Positions 31,498 through 42,737 of a DNA stretch of 64,000 nucleotides are shown here, piece after piece. The DNA comes from Fallopia convolvulus (taxonomy: Eukaryota > Streptophyta > Magnoliopsida > Caryophyllales > Polygonaceae). The stretch's first letter is position 1; each line of letters opens with the position of its first letter. The notes under the pieces were generated by a model. The model was not told the DNA's origin, did no database searches, and was given only the letters and a program-made list of their open reading frames with translations. The stretch covers positions 32,365,683-32,429,682 of the forward strand of contig OZ024737.1 of the NCBI GenBank assembly GCA_964016875.1, given 5' to 3'. The translations under genes and the position numbers were made by a program.

Positions 31498-34297
31498 TGA
31501 TACGGACCCAATGTGGATTAGTACCGGAACCTAGTTGGTCAAGGGGTTGAGACGCACCCGAGGTGGGATTGACTCGATAAACGCGATTGGTAGGGGCGAA
31601 GGGAGAACCATAGATAAGTTTAAAGAGATATTAGATAAAGAATTAAGGTTTGGAAATAATTCTTTCTGATTGATTGATTTCCAGAATACAAAATGAGTAT
31701 TTATATTAGCCCCAATATCTAGATTATAAGAAAAAACTAATTGTTGAAATATTAAAAAGATACTCTTACTAAAAGATAAAATAAAATCCCTAAATAAAAG
31801 GAAACAACCATATTCTAAAACTAATTATCATAATATTATATCGTATACATTCTCCCCCTTTAACAATCGACTTGCCCTCAAGTCGGAAATCGGGGAAAGG
31901 CGCATGATTCGTATCAAGTGAGCATAATCCGCCGGGGTCAAAGACCCGATTACCCAAATATAACCTAGTGGTACGCATGGGAACACTTTCAGCATAAGCA
32001 ATGAACCTTCGAAAAGGCCTTTCTTCGCACACCCGTTGTGTAGCAAAACGTTCACAAACAATGAAGCAATGGTTCACGCGCACATGTGGCCGACAAAATT
32101 CAAATGCTAGAAAAGCAAACGTCGGGGCCAAAATCTCTAATGAACACGGCGGCAGCAGGCGTGGGCAAGTAGCAGGCGCGTGGCACGGTGTCGGGTCGGT
32201 AACGACCTCCGTTGGTTCGATACCGAGGGCAGGAGTGATGTCCGCGGGCGCGGGATTGGTGAGCTCGGGCACGACGCTGGTGAATGCGGGCGCGGAATCG
32301 CAGGTTGCTGGGGTGGGGTTTCGCGGCTTCGTGTTCGAATCTTCGAGATGGAGTCCCAAGATAGAAAAAAGCTTATCTATCCGACGACGACAAACCTCAT
32401 AGTCCATATGAGTATTACGGATCTTCAACTCCATATTTTGGGGAAGTGCCCGGATATGGCTTGGAACAACTGACATGGTAATGGTAGAGTTCAGGAAAAT
32501 GAAAGCACCAATTGATAAAGATAATACTAACCGGTACCAAATAATTCAACAGATCAATGAATGAAACAAGAGGGGAGATTGAGAATTAGTGGCAGGAGAA
32601 AGATGATATTGAAAGAGGAGGCAGAGAAGTCAGAAGAGAGAGTTGATAGATAGAGAATTAAGGTTTAGGAATAATTACTTTCTGATTGATTGCAAACATA
32701 ACAACTTAAAAGGAGTATTTAATTATAATAACCCTCAATATCTAGGAAAACCTTATTGATGAAATATTAAAAAGATAACCTTATTAAAAGATAAAACTAA
32801 ATACTAAATAAAAGGAACTAACAATATTTTTAAATATAAATAATTATCCTAATATCCTAATATAATTGTAGCATATCAATTCTACCCCATTGACAATCGA
32901 CTTGTTCTCAAGTCAAAAATCAGGAAGAGACTCGTGAAACGGATCTTGGAGCTTAATCGGCCAGGGTCCCATTGCACATGTATCACCGCTTGATTCAAAA
33001 CCAGAAACTCCGCAACATAGGTCCTTATATTGATAGTGTAATGGAAGTTTGCCATGCGCCTTTCATCGAACGGTTGGTCAACAAACAAATCAGAGCATAT
33101 CTGTAACGACCTTCCTTCGATACCGAATCGATTCTGGTCTCCCTTTGTGGAATCAGACTCTCGGGCCCAAAATTTCTGTAGAACGCGGTGGAAGCAAGCG
33201 CGAGGCACGGGTCCTAGTCGGTAACGACCATATTCGGTTCGGTATCCGAGTCGGTAACGACCTCCATTGGTTCGGTATCGAGGGCAAGAGTGGTGACTGC
33301 GGGCGCGGGGCAGGTGACCGCGAGCGCGGGCTCGACTTTGCTGGTCGCTGGGGTAGGGTTTCGCGGATTCGCGTTCGCATTGTCGAGACGAATCTCCAGA
33401 TCACGATGCCCCTTTTGAACAATGCATGTCTATTTCACCAACATATCACGAATCTTAGCGAGCGCGGCGATAATAGTATCACGCGAACTCTCGGAATCTA
33501 AAGACATGATAGAGTTCCGGATGAAAGCACCAGTTGATACGTTAATATTAGGCGGTAGAAATAATTCAACAGATCAATGAATGAAACAAGAGCGGAGATT
33601 GAGAATTAGAGGCATGAGAAAGATGATATTGAAAGAGGAGGCAGAGAAGTCAGAAGAGAGAGTTGATAGATAGAAAATTAGGGTTTAAGAATAATATACT
33701 TTCTGATTGATTGCAAATATAACAACTTAAAGAAGTATTTATAATAAACCCCAATATCTAGGAAAATATAATTGATGAAATATTAAAAAGATAACCTTAC
33801 TAAAAGATAAAACTAAATCCTAAATAAAAGGAAATAACAATATTCTTAAATATAAATAATTATCCTAATATCCTAATATAATTGATACGCTATAATATTA
33901 GGATAATTAGTTTTAGAATATTAGGATAATTAGTTCACCAACATCTCACGAATCTCAACTAGCGCGACGATAATAGTATCACGTCAACTCTCGGAATCTG
34001 AAGACAGATAGAGTTCCGAATGAAAGCACCAATTGGTACGGACCCGATGTGGATTCGTACAGGAACCTTGTTGGTCAAGGGGTTGAGACGCACTCGAGGT
34101 GGGATTGACTCGATAAACGCGATTGTTAGGCGCAAAGGGAGAACTAGAGATAAGTTTAGAGGGATATTAGATAGAGAATTAGGGTTTGGAATAATTCCTT
34201 CTGATTGATTGATTTCCAAAATACAAAAGGAGTATTTATATTAACCCCAATATCTAGATAATAAGGAAAACCTAATTGTTGAAATATTAAAAAGACT
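31498..34297 (-). mobile_element. Tandem short LTR retroelement array (LTR/gag-fragment units)
   Basis: Four LTR copies on the minus strand (31498-31849, 32513-32878, 33535-about 33892, 34034-about 34297) separate short internal regions of 100-660 bp. LTR1 begins TGTATACGATATAA and ends CGTATCA. A shared ATTGGTGCTTTCAT phrase follows the LTRs, probably the primer site. The interior joins a gag-like N-terminus directly to a short tail (PDFRLEGKSIVKGGE) that resembles the end of a Gypsy/Copia polyprotein, so gag-pol is almost wholly deleted. The right-hand LTR is truncated where 5S-LTR sequence resumes. It is inserted in unit R1 of the 5S-LTR chain. Confidence 0.75.
31790..32476 (-). CDS. Gag-like N-terminus fused to polyprotein tail
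   Basis: An open 228-codon frame starts MSVVPSHIRALPQNMELKIR after the presumed primer site. A helix comes first (YEVCRRRIDKLFSILGLHLE), then a Pro/Thr/Ala-rich linker, then a C-terminal part including SLDTNHAPFPDFRLEGKSIV. The last 19 or so residues read into the LTR. A second, broken copy occupies 32882-33510. I infer a deletion derivative of an LTR retrotransposon; no protease, RT or integrase remains. Whether it is translated is unknown. Confidence 0.5.
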   Translation of the reverse strand: MSVVPSHIRALPQNMELKIRNTHMDYEVCRRRIDKLFSILGLHLEDSNTKPRNPTPATCDSAPAFTSVVPELTNPAPADITPALGIEPTEVVTDPTPCHAPATCPRLLPPCSLEILAPTFAFLAFEFCRPHVRVNHCFIVCERFATQRVCEERPFRRFIAYAESVPMRTTRLYLGNRVFDPGGLCSLDTNHAPFPDFRLEGKSIVKGGECIRYNIMIISFRIWLFPFI

Positions 34298-34417
34298 CAA
34301 AATCTTCTCCAAAAACTCGAGCTCTTCTCTGGCGTGAATCGCATCATTCTCCAACTCCAAAAACTCATTCTCCAACTCCTACAGAATGACATTATAAATT
34401 TTTTTGCTCTGATACCA

Positions 34418-34579
34418 TGCAAACCCCATGACTTTCCAAGAGGTCACCCATTTTGGAACTACTCTCGCCCTTGCATGCTTAATTTCTAAATTATTTGTCC
34501 TCATTCAAACCCAGAAAAGGAAGAGCTCTTGTTGACATGGGAAACACCTCAATCCCTTACAAATTATCGGGGTATTATA
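34418..34579 (-). repeat. 5S-LTR copy d
   Basis: 162 bp. The start has decayed to TATAATACCCCG and the end is TGCA before TGGTATCAGAGC (from 34417). The 5S-like part includes TTAAGCATGCAAGGGCGAGA and ATGGGTGACCTCTTGG. It is shared by units R2 (upstream) and R1 (downstream). Confidence 0.85.
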
Positions 34580-34679
34580 ATCTTCGCCACTTAAACACTT
34601 GTCGTCTTCGTCAAGGCCCAAGTACCGCCATCCAAGTCATGTGACCACCCTCCGGATCAAGCTATCTTGTAACCTAGAG

Positions 34680-34815
34680 TCGGCTCTGATACCATTTATA
34701 AGGCCCAAGGCTTTTAGAAACGACATCCTATTCAAGCCCGAGGACTTCCCAAGAGGTCACCCATCTTGGTACTACTCTTGGTTGCGTGCATCGGAACCCA
34801 CTTGGTTCCCATTAA
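34680..34815 (-). repeat. Second-type 5S-like segment with primer site (R2)
   Basis: Minus strand: GCACGCAACCAAGAGTAGTA, then CCAAGATGGGTGACCTCTTG, then GGAAGTCCTCGGGCTTGAAT, a good match to the 5S rRNA 3' half. About 40 bp later comes TGGTATCAGAGCCGACTC. This second 5S/primer pair lies about 130 bp upstream of LTR-d and recurs in every unit. Confidence 0.75.
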
Positions 34816-34867
34816 TACGGTTTTGTGTGTTTGAGCGACGCATCTATATATCAAAAAATAGTAAATA

Positions 34868-35713
34868 AATAAGCATGAACCATTCACTTGGAAAAGATCC
34901 AAACCCTGATCAATCTGGCTCCTCAACGTCTCGATGCTTTTGTGCTCCCTGTTCAAGCTAGTGAGCAATTGACGCACATTCGCCTCATGCCTAGTCAGTA
35001 ATCTCTACTAGGTGAATAGGTAGGGACCCAAAACGACATCGTCGGCTAGGAAGGGCATAGGTGTGAAATCAACCACAACTGCACGATCAATTCATGAAAT
35101 GCGCTCCTCCATGGTCTCCGCCACAACAACCTGCTCTACCACGGAATGTTAAATTGCTAGCGAAACTTCCATGCATACCTCCCCCTCTCGTGCTTGCGGG
35201 TCGGCGGGTACATCAGGAGGCTCGTGGAAAATACCCTGTACTTTAGGGTGGGATGGTGACCCATGTACATACTCTGGAGCTACATGTACTACTCCTTTGA
35301 GTCGCGGGGTGTACTCCATCTCCCCAACACCATCCTACTCGGGGTCGTCCTCCTTTGGGTCCTCCTCATTAGAACCTCAAGCACCATCAATAAAATATGA
35401 CAAGGGTAAGACCCAAGGGTCTGCACTTCGGGCAAAAGCTCCATAGCGTAACCCATAGCATAGAGGCTCTAAACATCAAATTCCATCTCCTCATTGCATT
35501 CCTCGGTCATGATTAGAGGGGTCGGTGAGGGATCGTCTCAGAAGCACGCTCTCCTCCAAATGAACTTCTTCCCCCCTCATCTTCCTCTAAAATATCATGG
35601 ATCACATCTAACTCATTCTCTACAAACTTGAGCTCTTCTCTGGCGTGCATCACATCAATCTCAATCTGCAAAACATGACACTTTGGGCAAGACATAACTC
35701 TGCGAAAAAGCAC
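34868..35713 (-). pseudogene. 5S-LTR element internal coding region (unit R2)
   Basis: N-terminal frame 35713-35513 (MLFRRVMSCPKCHVLQIEID, coiled-coil-like, acidic end). Broken frames then carry GVVHVAPEYVHGSPSHP, FTPMPFLADDVVLGPY and HEANVRQLLTSLNREHKS. The same blocks, in the same order, occur in R3 and R4. Stops and frameshifts prevent a single ORF here. The function is unrecognised: no zinc knuckle, protease or RT motif. Confidence 0.65.
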
Positions 35714-35783
35714 ATAATTGAAAAAGGTTAGAAATAAGGATCGATCTAAGGAATGGCATTATGAAGTTTTGGCTATGATACCA

Positions 35784-35909
35784 TGCAAACCCGAGGACTT
35801 CCTAGGAGGTCACCCATCCTGGTACAACTTTCGCCCTTGCATGCTTAATTTCTAAGCTCTTTGTCTTCATTCGAACCCAGAAAAGGAAGAGCTCTTGTTC
35901 ACATGGGGA
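35784..35909 (-). repeat. 5S-LTR copy f, truncated by Harbinger sequence
   Basis: Contains the 5S-like half (TTAAGCATGCAAGGGCGAAA .. AGGATGGGTGACCTCC) and ends TGCA before TGGTATCAT (mutated primer site, 35783). The first about 35 bp of the LTR are missing: at about 35909 the sequence switches to a Harbinger ORF1 fragment. Confidence 0.85.
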
Positions 35910-36036
35910 CCACCGTGGATGGTCTATGGTGTTACACCGTGGATCAGTTGAACAATGAGAACATCCGCCGCCTGTTTCTGACATTGAAGAATGATGATGC
36001 AGGGATTGCTTGGCTACGGTACAAGTTTGAAGAGAA
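35910..36036 (+). pseudogene. Harbinger ORF1 C-terminal fragment
   Basis: Codons for YTVDQLNNENIRRLFLTLKN then AWLRYKF match the end of ORF1 in element 2 (42268-42390) almost base for base. Left junction to LTR-f; right junction where the internal deletion begins. Confidence 0.85.
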
Positions 36037-36610
36037 CACAAACCTGCCAAAAAATCGATTCAATGCAAACAAAACCATAATCAAAGCATTCACACACACC
36101 ATAACAACACATTACGTTGATTATCCATAAAAACCAAGAGCAAATTCTTACAACCATTCAGAAAGTTACATCAATACAACCATAGTCCACGAGTTGTTTA
36201 GCAAACTCGAAAAAAAAACAAAGATAGACATTTGTTCGAAGCAACACATAATTCCCAACTTGCATCCGCCACCCGGCAAGACTTCCAACCTGCATTTTAA
36301 GACAATGAACTTAATGATTTTATGCCTTGACATATAATTTCCAACTTTAGATAAAAAATTTGAAATCACTATAATAGGATATGTGCATGGTTAGGTAGGG
36401 AAAAAAGTCTCCAAATGCATGATTTGTACCCCCCATAAAAAACAAAGGCGCAGGGAATCAATACTATTTGCCTTGCTTTTTTTCAACCTATGCAGGGGGG
36501 TGATGGACTGGCTGGTTGTTCCCCCATGCTGAATTTCAGCCACTGCAGGCTTCGAACAATCCAAAAATGGACTGTTCCCAACACTTACAATGCCAGTGCA
36601 GTTCTGGGAA

Positions 36611-36724
36611 TCTCAAGGCCAGGCCAGTGAAAGCCACTACAGGCCAGGCCATTGAAAGCCATTGCAGGCCAGGCCATTGAAAGCCACTGCAGGCCAGGCC
36701 AGGCCATTGAAAGCCACTGCAGGC
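36611..36724. repeat. Minisatellite of about 25 bp, four units
   Basis: Repeats of CCAGGCCATTGAAAGCCACT with small length changes (some units have an extra AGGCC). It lies inside element 1, downstream of its accessory genes. Confidence 0.85.
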
Positions 36725-37061
36725 TCCAATTTAAGTCACTAAAAAATCGGTATTACACAGTGAAGGCCAGTGCATGCCGAGCTAGAATTCAACTTTATAA
36801 GTCCAATTTTGGACTTAAATAATTCGTACATACAAACACAAGTTCCAAACCAGCAATAAGAGATAGAATTCAGCTTCAATTTTGCCTCCCATGAGATATG
36901 CAATTCTACATATAACATTTCAAATATGACATTTGTTCTTGCAGTTTCAAGAGGATAATTATCAAAATATTCATCTTTCATCTTCCATGATTATATGAAA
37001 AAAGATATCATCTCATGAAAATAAAGCACTAAAGAGGTAAAAAATTACATAGTAACAATAC

Positions 37062-37658
37062 CTAAGCCGAGGAATCCCCACGACGCACGCTAGGTCCAGC
37101 CCCCGACGACACGCTCTCTAGAGGCGCTTCATCGTTGTCGTCATCATCGCTTTCTGGAGCTTCATCGTCGTTGTCCACCTCACCCGGGTCGGGGTCTTGC
37201 ACCCCGAAGCCTTGCTCCCATAGTAGGTTGAGCTTCGGGCCAACCCCCTTAGCCCGGAACCGCTTGACGCGAGGGCATTGCTACAACAGTTTCAAGGTAG
37301 AGTTCAGAGTTATTTAAAGTATAAAATTATGTACATAGTGTATATGAAAACAAACCTCGATCATGGACTTCCACCAAGATGCATCACCGATGATCTTCCC
37401 CGTCGTCAAATCCCAGTGATCATGACCACCAAGTTCCTTGAACCGGATCCATGCACGCCACTGGGTTCGATGGAAATAAAGCCTAAACTTCAACTCGATG
37501 TTGGGCCTTCTATGCTCGGTTGCATTCTCGAACAGATTCACCAACTCCCAGAAGTAAATCACTTGATGCAGTTGCATTCTCTCCCTCCTTATGGAAAGGA
37601 GGGCGATCTGGAGGAAAATCTTGTCGTAATCAACGGTCCAAACAAAGTTTTCCGCCAT
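37062..37658 (-). CDS. Second SANT/Myb-like protein of the Harbinger family (intact copy)
   Basis: Two exons (37658-37356 and 37280-37062) join at phase 0 with GT..AG, giving 173 residues. MAENFVWTVDYDKIFLQIAL starts a three-helix Myb/SANT-like fold. Spaced tryptophans follow (IYFWELVNLF, FHRTQWRAWIRFKELGG), then HDHWDLTTGKIIGD and WWKSMIE. Exon 2 adds RVKRFRAKGVGPKLNLLWEQ and a long Asp/Glu-rich tail. The layout parallels ORF1 proteins of PIF/Harbinger elements (..EYKRFRHKRPDPELNDLW in ORF1 of element 2), so it may bind transposon DNA or the transposase; that is inference. A 5' untranslated exon may lie further right. Confidence 0.75.
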
Positions 37659-38482
37659 TTGTTCAAGACATTTGCACAAGAAATTCATCTCAACCGAGCT
37701 ATAAACCTCAACTTATACAAGAACATAAAAGCTTATATGCATCATGAAAAAAAAAGAGCATTAGAGTTATGAAGAGCATACATTGGATAATGTGAGCATA
37801 AGATCCAAGGAGAGTGTCTTGCTTGAGGCTTAGCTCGAGTGATGAAGAATTGGGTCATTGAGAGGTTGTATTTAAAGAGAAAAAATATTAATATAATAAT
37901 CATAGGGTCACATATTATAATTGAATATATGTTACCATATGAGAAATGAATATAATATACCTTATAAGTATTATACAACCATTGAATAATTTTACCAATT
38001 ATGTAAAAGATATGATCTTTAATAATTTCGAGGCCTTGATTCTAGTAAAGTATTATAGAACCGGGTGACAAAATAAGTAGGAAATCCTTGGCTACCATAT
38101 AAACCTAGACACTATAATAGAATGTTTCAAGTATATAATCATTCAGAAAGTTAATTAGGAGAAGGCAGAATGCAAGAATTATAGAACCTAGACACTAAAC
38201 TATGTTTGCCTATTTTTGCTTTATGTTTGCCTTATGTTTACCTAATTTACAGAAATATGTATTCAAGTATATAATCATTCTGGATGTACATTGTTACTTT
38301 TTGATTTATGCTTAATGATTTTACAAAAAATATGTATTCCTTTATCAGAAAATGTTAATAATTACCCAGTACTGGATAAACCAAGGTTTCCATTAGTTGC
38401 AATATTCATTACAACTTCCAAAAGGATAAAAAATTCACAACCACTGAGTCTTCAATCCTAAACAACAATTATTCAATTACAC

Positions 38483-39041
38483 CTAAAATCCAAAGAAACT
38501 TAACATGATACATACAACTAATGGAAAGGGATTGTATGGATAAATGAGAAACACCAGGCACATGAACGTGAGGGCAATGCTACACATTTTCCAACGGTTA
38601 ACAACTTGAATTGCCTTGTCACGCTCCAAGGCACGCTCGACTGTACAGGTTGACAACTCTTCAATGAGTTCAACCTGCTCCTCAGTCTTGTGAGCCTGTG
38701 CCTGGAGGCTCCTTTCCATCAATGCCACGTACCTCTCTGCGGCATCAGCTTGCTCCTTATGACGCTTTGCGAGTTGTTGTAGCCCTTTGCAGCATGGTTG
38801 CTCACTTAAATCCCGGTGCAGTAGTTGTTCCTCCTCCTCATCAAAATTGAACTGCATAGTACAAAAAAAAAGAATTGCACTTCAAAATCAATTGATTAAC
38901 AACATAGATTGGAATCAGGAAATATTTGCTCAAAATGTGGTTCACAACTATACATGAAGATTTTACCTCTTCATTGTAGAATTGGTCATCGGCAAACGCC
39001 ACACTATCACCGTCTTCACTCCATGAATCCTGGGACACCAT
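38483..39041 (-). CDS. Small coiled-coil protein with C-terminal membrane segment (intact copy)
   Basis: Two exons (39041-38967, 38851-38483) join in frame with GT..AG, giving 147 residues. An acidic N-terminus (MVSQDSWSEDGDSVAFADDQ) leads to a long amphipathic helix rich in Glu, Gln and Lys (residues about 45-105, e.g. RHKEQADAAERYVALMERSL). The end is strongly hydrophobic: IALTFMCLVFLIYPYNPFPL and VVCIMLSFFGF, a likely tail anchor. I do not recognise the family. The same gene occurs at 47523-48066 in element 2, so it belongs to the transposon family rather than the host. Confidence 0.7.
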
Positions 39042-40388
39042 GGTTGTGATTGCCTATGCAATCCAGGATACATCATTGTAAGATAACATACTTGAAGCCA
39101 AAAATATCTTTTGATAATGTAGAAAGAATCAAGTGCTTGGGATGAAAGAATCAAGTGGAACTAGATATGGGTGTGTTTGATCCACATTTCTGAGTCTTTC
39201 TTCATGTGCTAGTAATACTACAAAATATTAGTGTTATGGTATCGATGTATCTGACTAGAGCTAATCTGTAGAAGGCTGTTATAATATTTCTCTCTGGTTT
39301 TCCATTGCTAATATGTAGGATCAATTACAGGATAGCTCTTGTCAACACAAAGAACTAATTCATTTTCTTTATTTTTCTTGGACCAGCTACCAACTAGGTG
39401 TTCAAAGGATAGCTCTTGTCATCAAGAGCAAAGACAGCAACATGTTCTGCACATCTGCACTCATATAACATGACCGCCCCTTTTCTGCCCTACTCCCCAG
39501 TCCCCACTGCAATACTAAATAATTCTGTTTGCCAATGCCAATTCTCTTCCTCATTAGACAATACACCAACATCAAGTGACAAAATGTCCAATATCACTGG
39601 ACTAGAATACATGTTTTTGGCACATAAAATGCACATCATAAAATTTTTAGCATAAAAAGCACAAAATACATTCACTCATGCCTTCAACTGCAGAATAGAT
39701 ATTATTAGAGCCATAGGAAATATACAAGGTGAATTTTTTTCGTTAATTATAGTCATCAAGGAGAAGTTAATTTGCCCTTTAGCATATGGGATGCTTACAA
39801 TGGGAATCACAATGGGTCCGATTTAAGATTTGAAGGAAATTTTGAAGGAACTTTTCTCTACACCCGATTTCAGATATCAAAATTATAGTCATTAAACATC
39901 ATATTCCAGAATCGAGCAAATCATATGCACAAACCACAACGGAATTCAAATGATAAAGCCTATAATTTGATGCACAAAGCTCGGATTCGTACCTGGAGTG
40001 AGCTTGGAGAGATGAAGATTCGTACCTGGATTCGTAACTGCAGTGAGCTCGATTTCTCCGAAATGAAGCAAATGGAGTGAGCTCTGGAGAGATCCCGCAC
40101 TCGCCAAATCGCCGCTGGAATCGCCGCTGGAGAGAGCTCGAAGCTAGGTTTTTTTTGGACACGAATGAGGGCTTTCATTTTGGGGATATTTGACTGGGGG
40201 TACGAAGGGAAGAGGGGGTAGCGTCTTGGGGAGGAGCTGGGGGGAGGAGGGGGCAAAAACTAGCGTCCTCCCGCTAGCTTTCCCTACTCCCGCTAGATAG
40301 CTCATCGACACCCGAACACTGCCCGGCTTCGCTCCCGCTGCGTCCCGCTCCCCCTCACGATGGAAAACGCTTGCTTTCGAACGGAGCC

Positions 40389-40391
40389 TTA
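40389..40391. other. TTA shared by two abutting Harbinger elements
   Basis: Right end of element 1 (..CGGAGCC) and left end of element 2 (GGCTCCG..) are separated only by TTA, the family's target trinucleotide. Confidence 0.85.
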
Positions 40392-41287
40392 GGCTCCGTT
40401 TGGAACACCTAGCTAAAGCTGGCAGCTGGAGTTGTAATCTATCTGAAGTTGGAGCTGGTAGCTGGACTTTTTGCAGAAGCTGAAACTGAATTTATTAGCG
40501 GAATGGATAAAAAAGTGTTTGGCAAGTAGTAGCGGAATGGCAAAAAAGTTAGCTCAAATGAAAAAATTACCCTTAAAAAAATTAGAAAGGCCCCTAGCGT
40601 CATGTGCAACTCACGTGACCTCTATTTCCCCCAATTTCTACTTGCAATCGCAGCTGAGCTAGCAATGAAGCTTCAAAATCCACTTGAGCCAAAGAAGCAC
40701 AAGAAAAGGCCTCCCTCTCCAATCTTTGAACTCCATTTGTTTGTTCCACTCCAGCTCTAGTTGTGTAGGGTCGGCATTCATGAAAGCTGATCGAGTAGAG
40801 TCGTTCTTGGTAGGCGCTTCCTGAGGTCCAATTGCTGAGAGAGGTGAGGCGCCAACGGAGGTCGTGGAAGAAATTGGGGTAGCTTCTGGTTTGAACTAGC
40901 TGAATTGAGTCCGAGGTTAGTGATAATATGGACTTCAATCTTGTTTGCGTGTATGCACTGGTGGTGGTTGTTTGACGGAAATTAACGATGCCAATTTGTA
41001 GTTAGGTATAGATATTGAGATGGATTGGATGATTTTTCGATTCATGCTAACAATATGAAATTAGGTTGAGCTTGTGACAAGTTGATAGTTGTGTTGTAGT
41101 GACATGGAATTAGGTCGAGGATGTGCACCATTGTGGAAAATTAGTGAATGATATACACAAATGAGGCTTTTTTTAATGTAGTTGTGTGTTGTTAATTGGT
41201 CATTATAATGAAAATTGCTTTGGAATATAAGAGTTTGTTGGTGTGTGGTTTTTTTTAATGTTTGTGATTCGAAAGGAAGAAGGATAA

Positions 41288-42407
41288 ATGGTCGAGTCAA
41301 GTGCAAAATCGAAGGGAAAGCGGGTTGATGGGATGGGCGTTGCTTGGAGTGATGAAGAGGCAAAAGCCCTAATGTCAATTTGTCTACAATATCACAAGCA
41401 AAATGGGAAGGACACTCACTTTCAATGGGTTGAGATTGCGGAGAACTTTAGCCATGAGAACACCCGGAAGATTGATAAGGATACGGTGAAGAACAAATTC
41501 GATTACATGAAAAAGATTTGGAAACTTTGGGTTGGCTTACGGTAAAAGGAAACGAGCATAGGATAGAACTCGGCCTATGGAACAATTACAGCGGATCCTG
41601 AATGGTGGGAGCGAAAGATAAGGGTAAGTTTCTTATGGTAATTTTGAGGGAAAAATATGGATTTCATTTTTTGGGAAGCTTGCCTAGTTATTTATAGTGG
41701 TCTTGAATAATTGACAGGAAAAGGCGGAGTACAAAAGGTTCCGACATAAGCGTCCTGACCCGGAGTTGAATGATCTTTGGGATTGCGTGTTTGGAAACAT
41801 ATGTGCATTGGGCCAACATGCTGTCGCGGCCACCATGGACCCCCCAGTTGTCGGAACAGATGAGTCCCAAACGCCCGTTTCCCAATCTAGTATTTCCGGG
41901 TCAAGAGGTTTTGAGGACCTACTTGGAATGGATGACGACTTGGGTGAGGATGATCTGCTTCGGGACTTCACCGTCACACTTGGTCAAGCGACTGCTTCTC
42001 AGCAAGATACCAACTCTCCATCTCTGCATCAACCCAGTGGCGGTAGTGGTCAACGAGTGCCTAAGCGGCGAAAGAAACAATCGGTGACTGCCTTCTTCCA
42101 AGAGCAATTGGTAATTACTGCACAACAATGTGAGCGGTTTATGACGCTCTTGGAAGGGCAGACATAGGGTACGGACAGGCCGGGCAACAACCGGGTTTTT
42201 GAGCTTGATGAAGCAATGGAGGTTCTTGAAGGGATGGTCATGGCTGGAATGGTAGAGGAGTACGGTGGTATATGGTGTTACACGGTGGATCAGTTGAACA
42301 ATGAGAACATCCGCCGCCTGTTTATGACATTGAAGAATGATGATGCAAGGATTGCTTGGCTACGGTACAAGTTCGATGAGAAGGAGGTGTTGAAGAAGAC
42401 CGGTTGA
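41288..42407 (+). pseudogene. Harbinger ORF1 (SANT/Myb-like DNA-binding protein)
   Basis: Starts at ATG 41288. MGVAWSDEEAKALMSICLQY and FDYMKKIWKLWVGL give the SANT-like domain (residues about 17-85). After 41542 the frame is disturbed; ITADPEWWERKIR appears in another frame before an intron (about 41621-41718). The second exon carries EYKRFRHKRPDPELNDLWDC, a Ser/Gln-rich linker with a basic patch (RVPKRRKKQ), an in-frame TAG at 42165-42167, and then a conserved end (MEVLEGMVMAGMVEEYGG..). ORF1 proteins bind subterminal repeats and help the transposase enter the nucleus. This copy is inactive. Confidence 0.85.
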
Positions 42408-42737
42408 GTGTGGTTGTTAAGGGTGACTTTTATGTGTGTGGATTGTTATGATGGATTCTTGTTTAGGTCAAATTCTGTCTTGGGTCATGATGGAATAATT
42501 TTTAGTTTGTGATTGTGTGTGGGTTTTTATCTTCATTGTGATTGTTTTAGGGTTGGATCATAATTGTGTTGATTGGATGTAGATTGCTTTGGGATTGAAT
42601 ATGCTTATGTTATGCTGTGACTTTTATGTTAAGGAAGCGGTGTTCAGTGTGTTATTTGTTTGTGATTGTAGCTGATTTACAGGCCAAGAAGCATGCCTCG
42701 TGCACCGGTAAGGTAGCTTAGTCAGCGTGAGAAGATA

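Larger units (their letters stand above)
35910..40388. mobile_element. PIF/Harbinger element 1, left-truncated and transposase-deleted
   Basis: Begins in a fragment of ORF1 (35910-36036), then jumps to sequence equivalent to about 44640 of element 2, so the transposase is missing. It continues colinearly with element 2 up to a right end reading GGCTCCGTTCGAAAGC inward from 40388, next to TTA (40389-40391). It carries intact copies of two minus-strand accessory genes. Confidence 0.8.

Noticed and set aside
36611..36724. CRISPR-like repeat array
   Set aside because: Contiguous minisatellite without unique spacers, in a eukaryotic genome.
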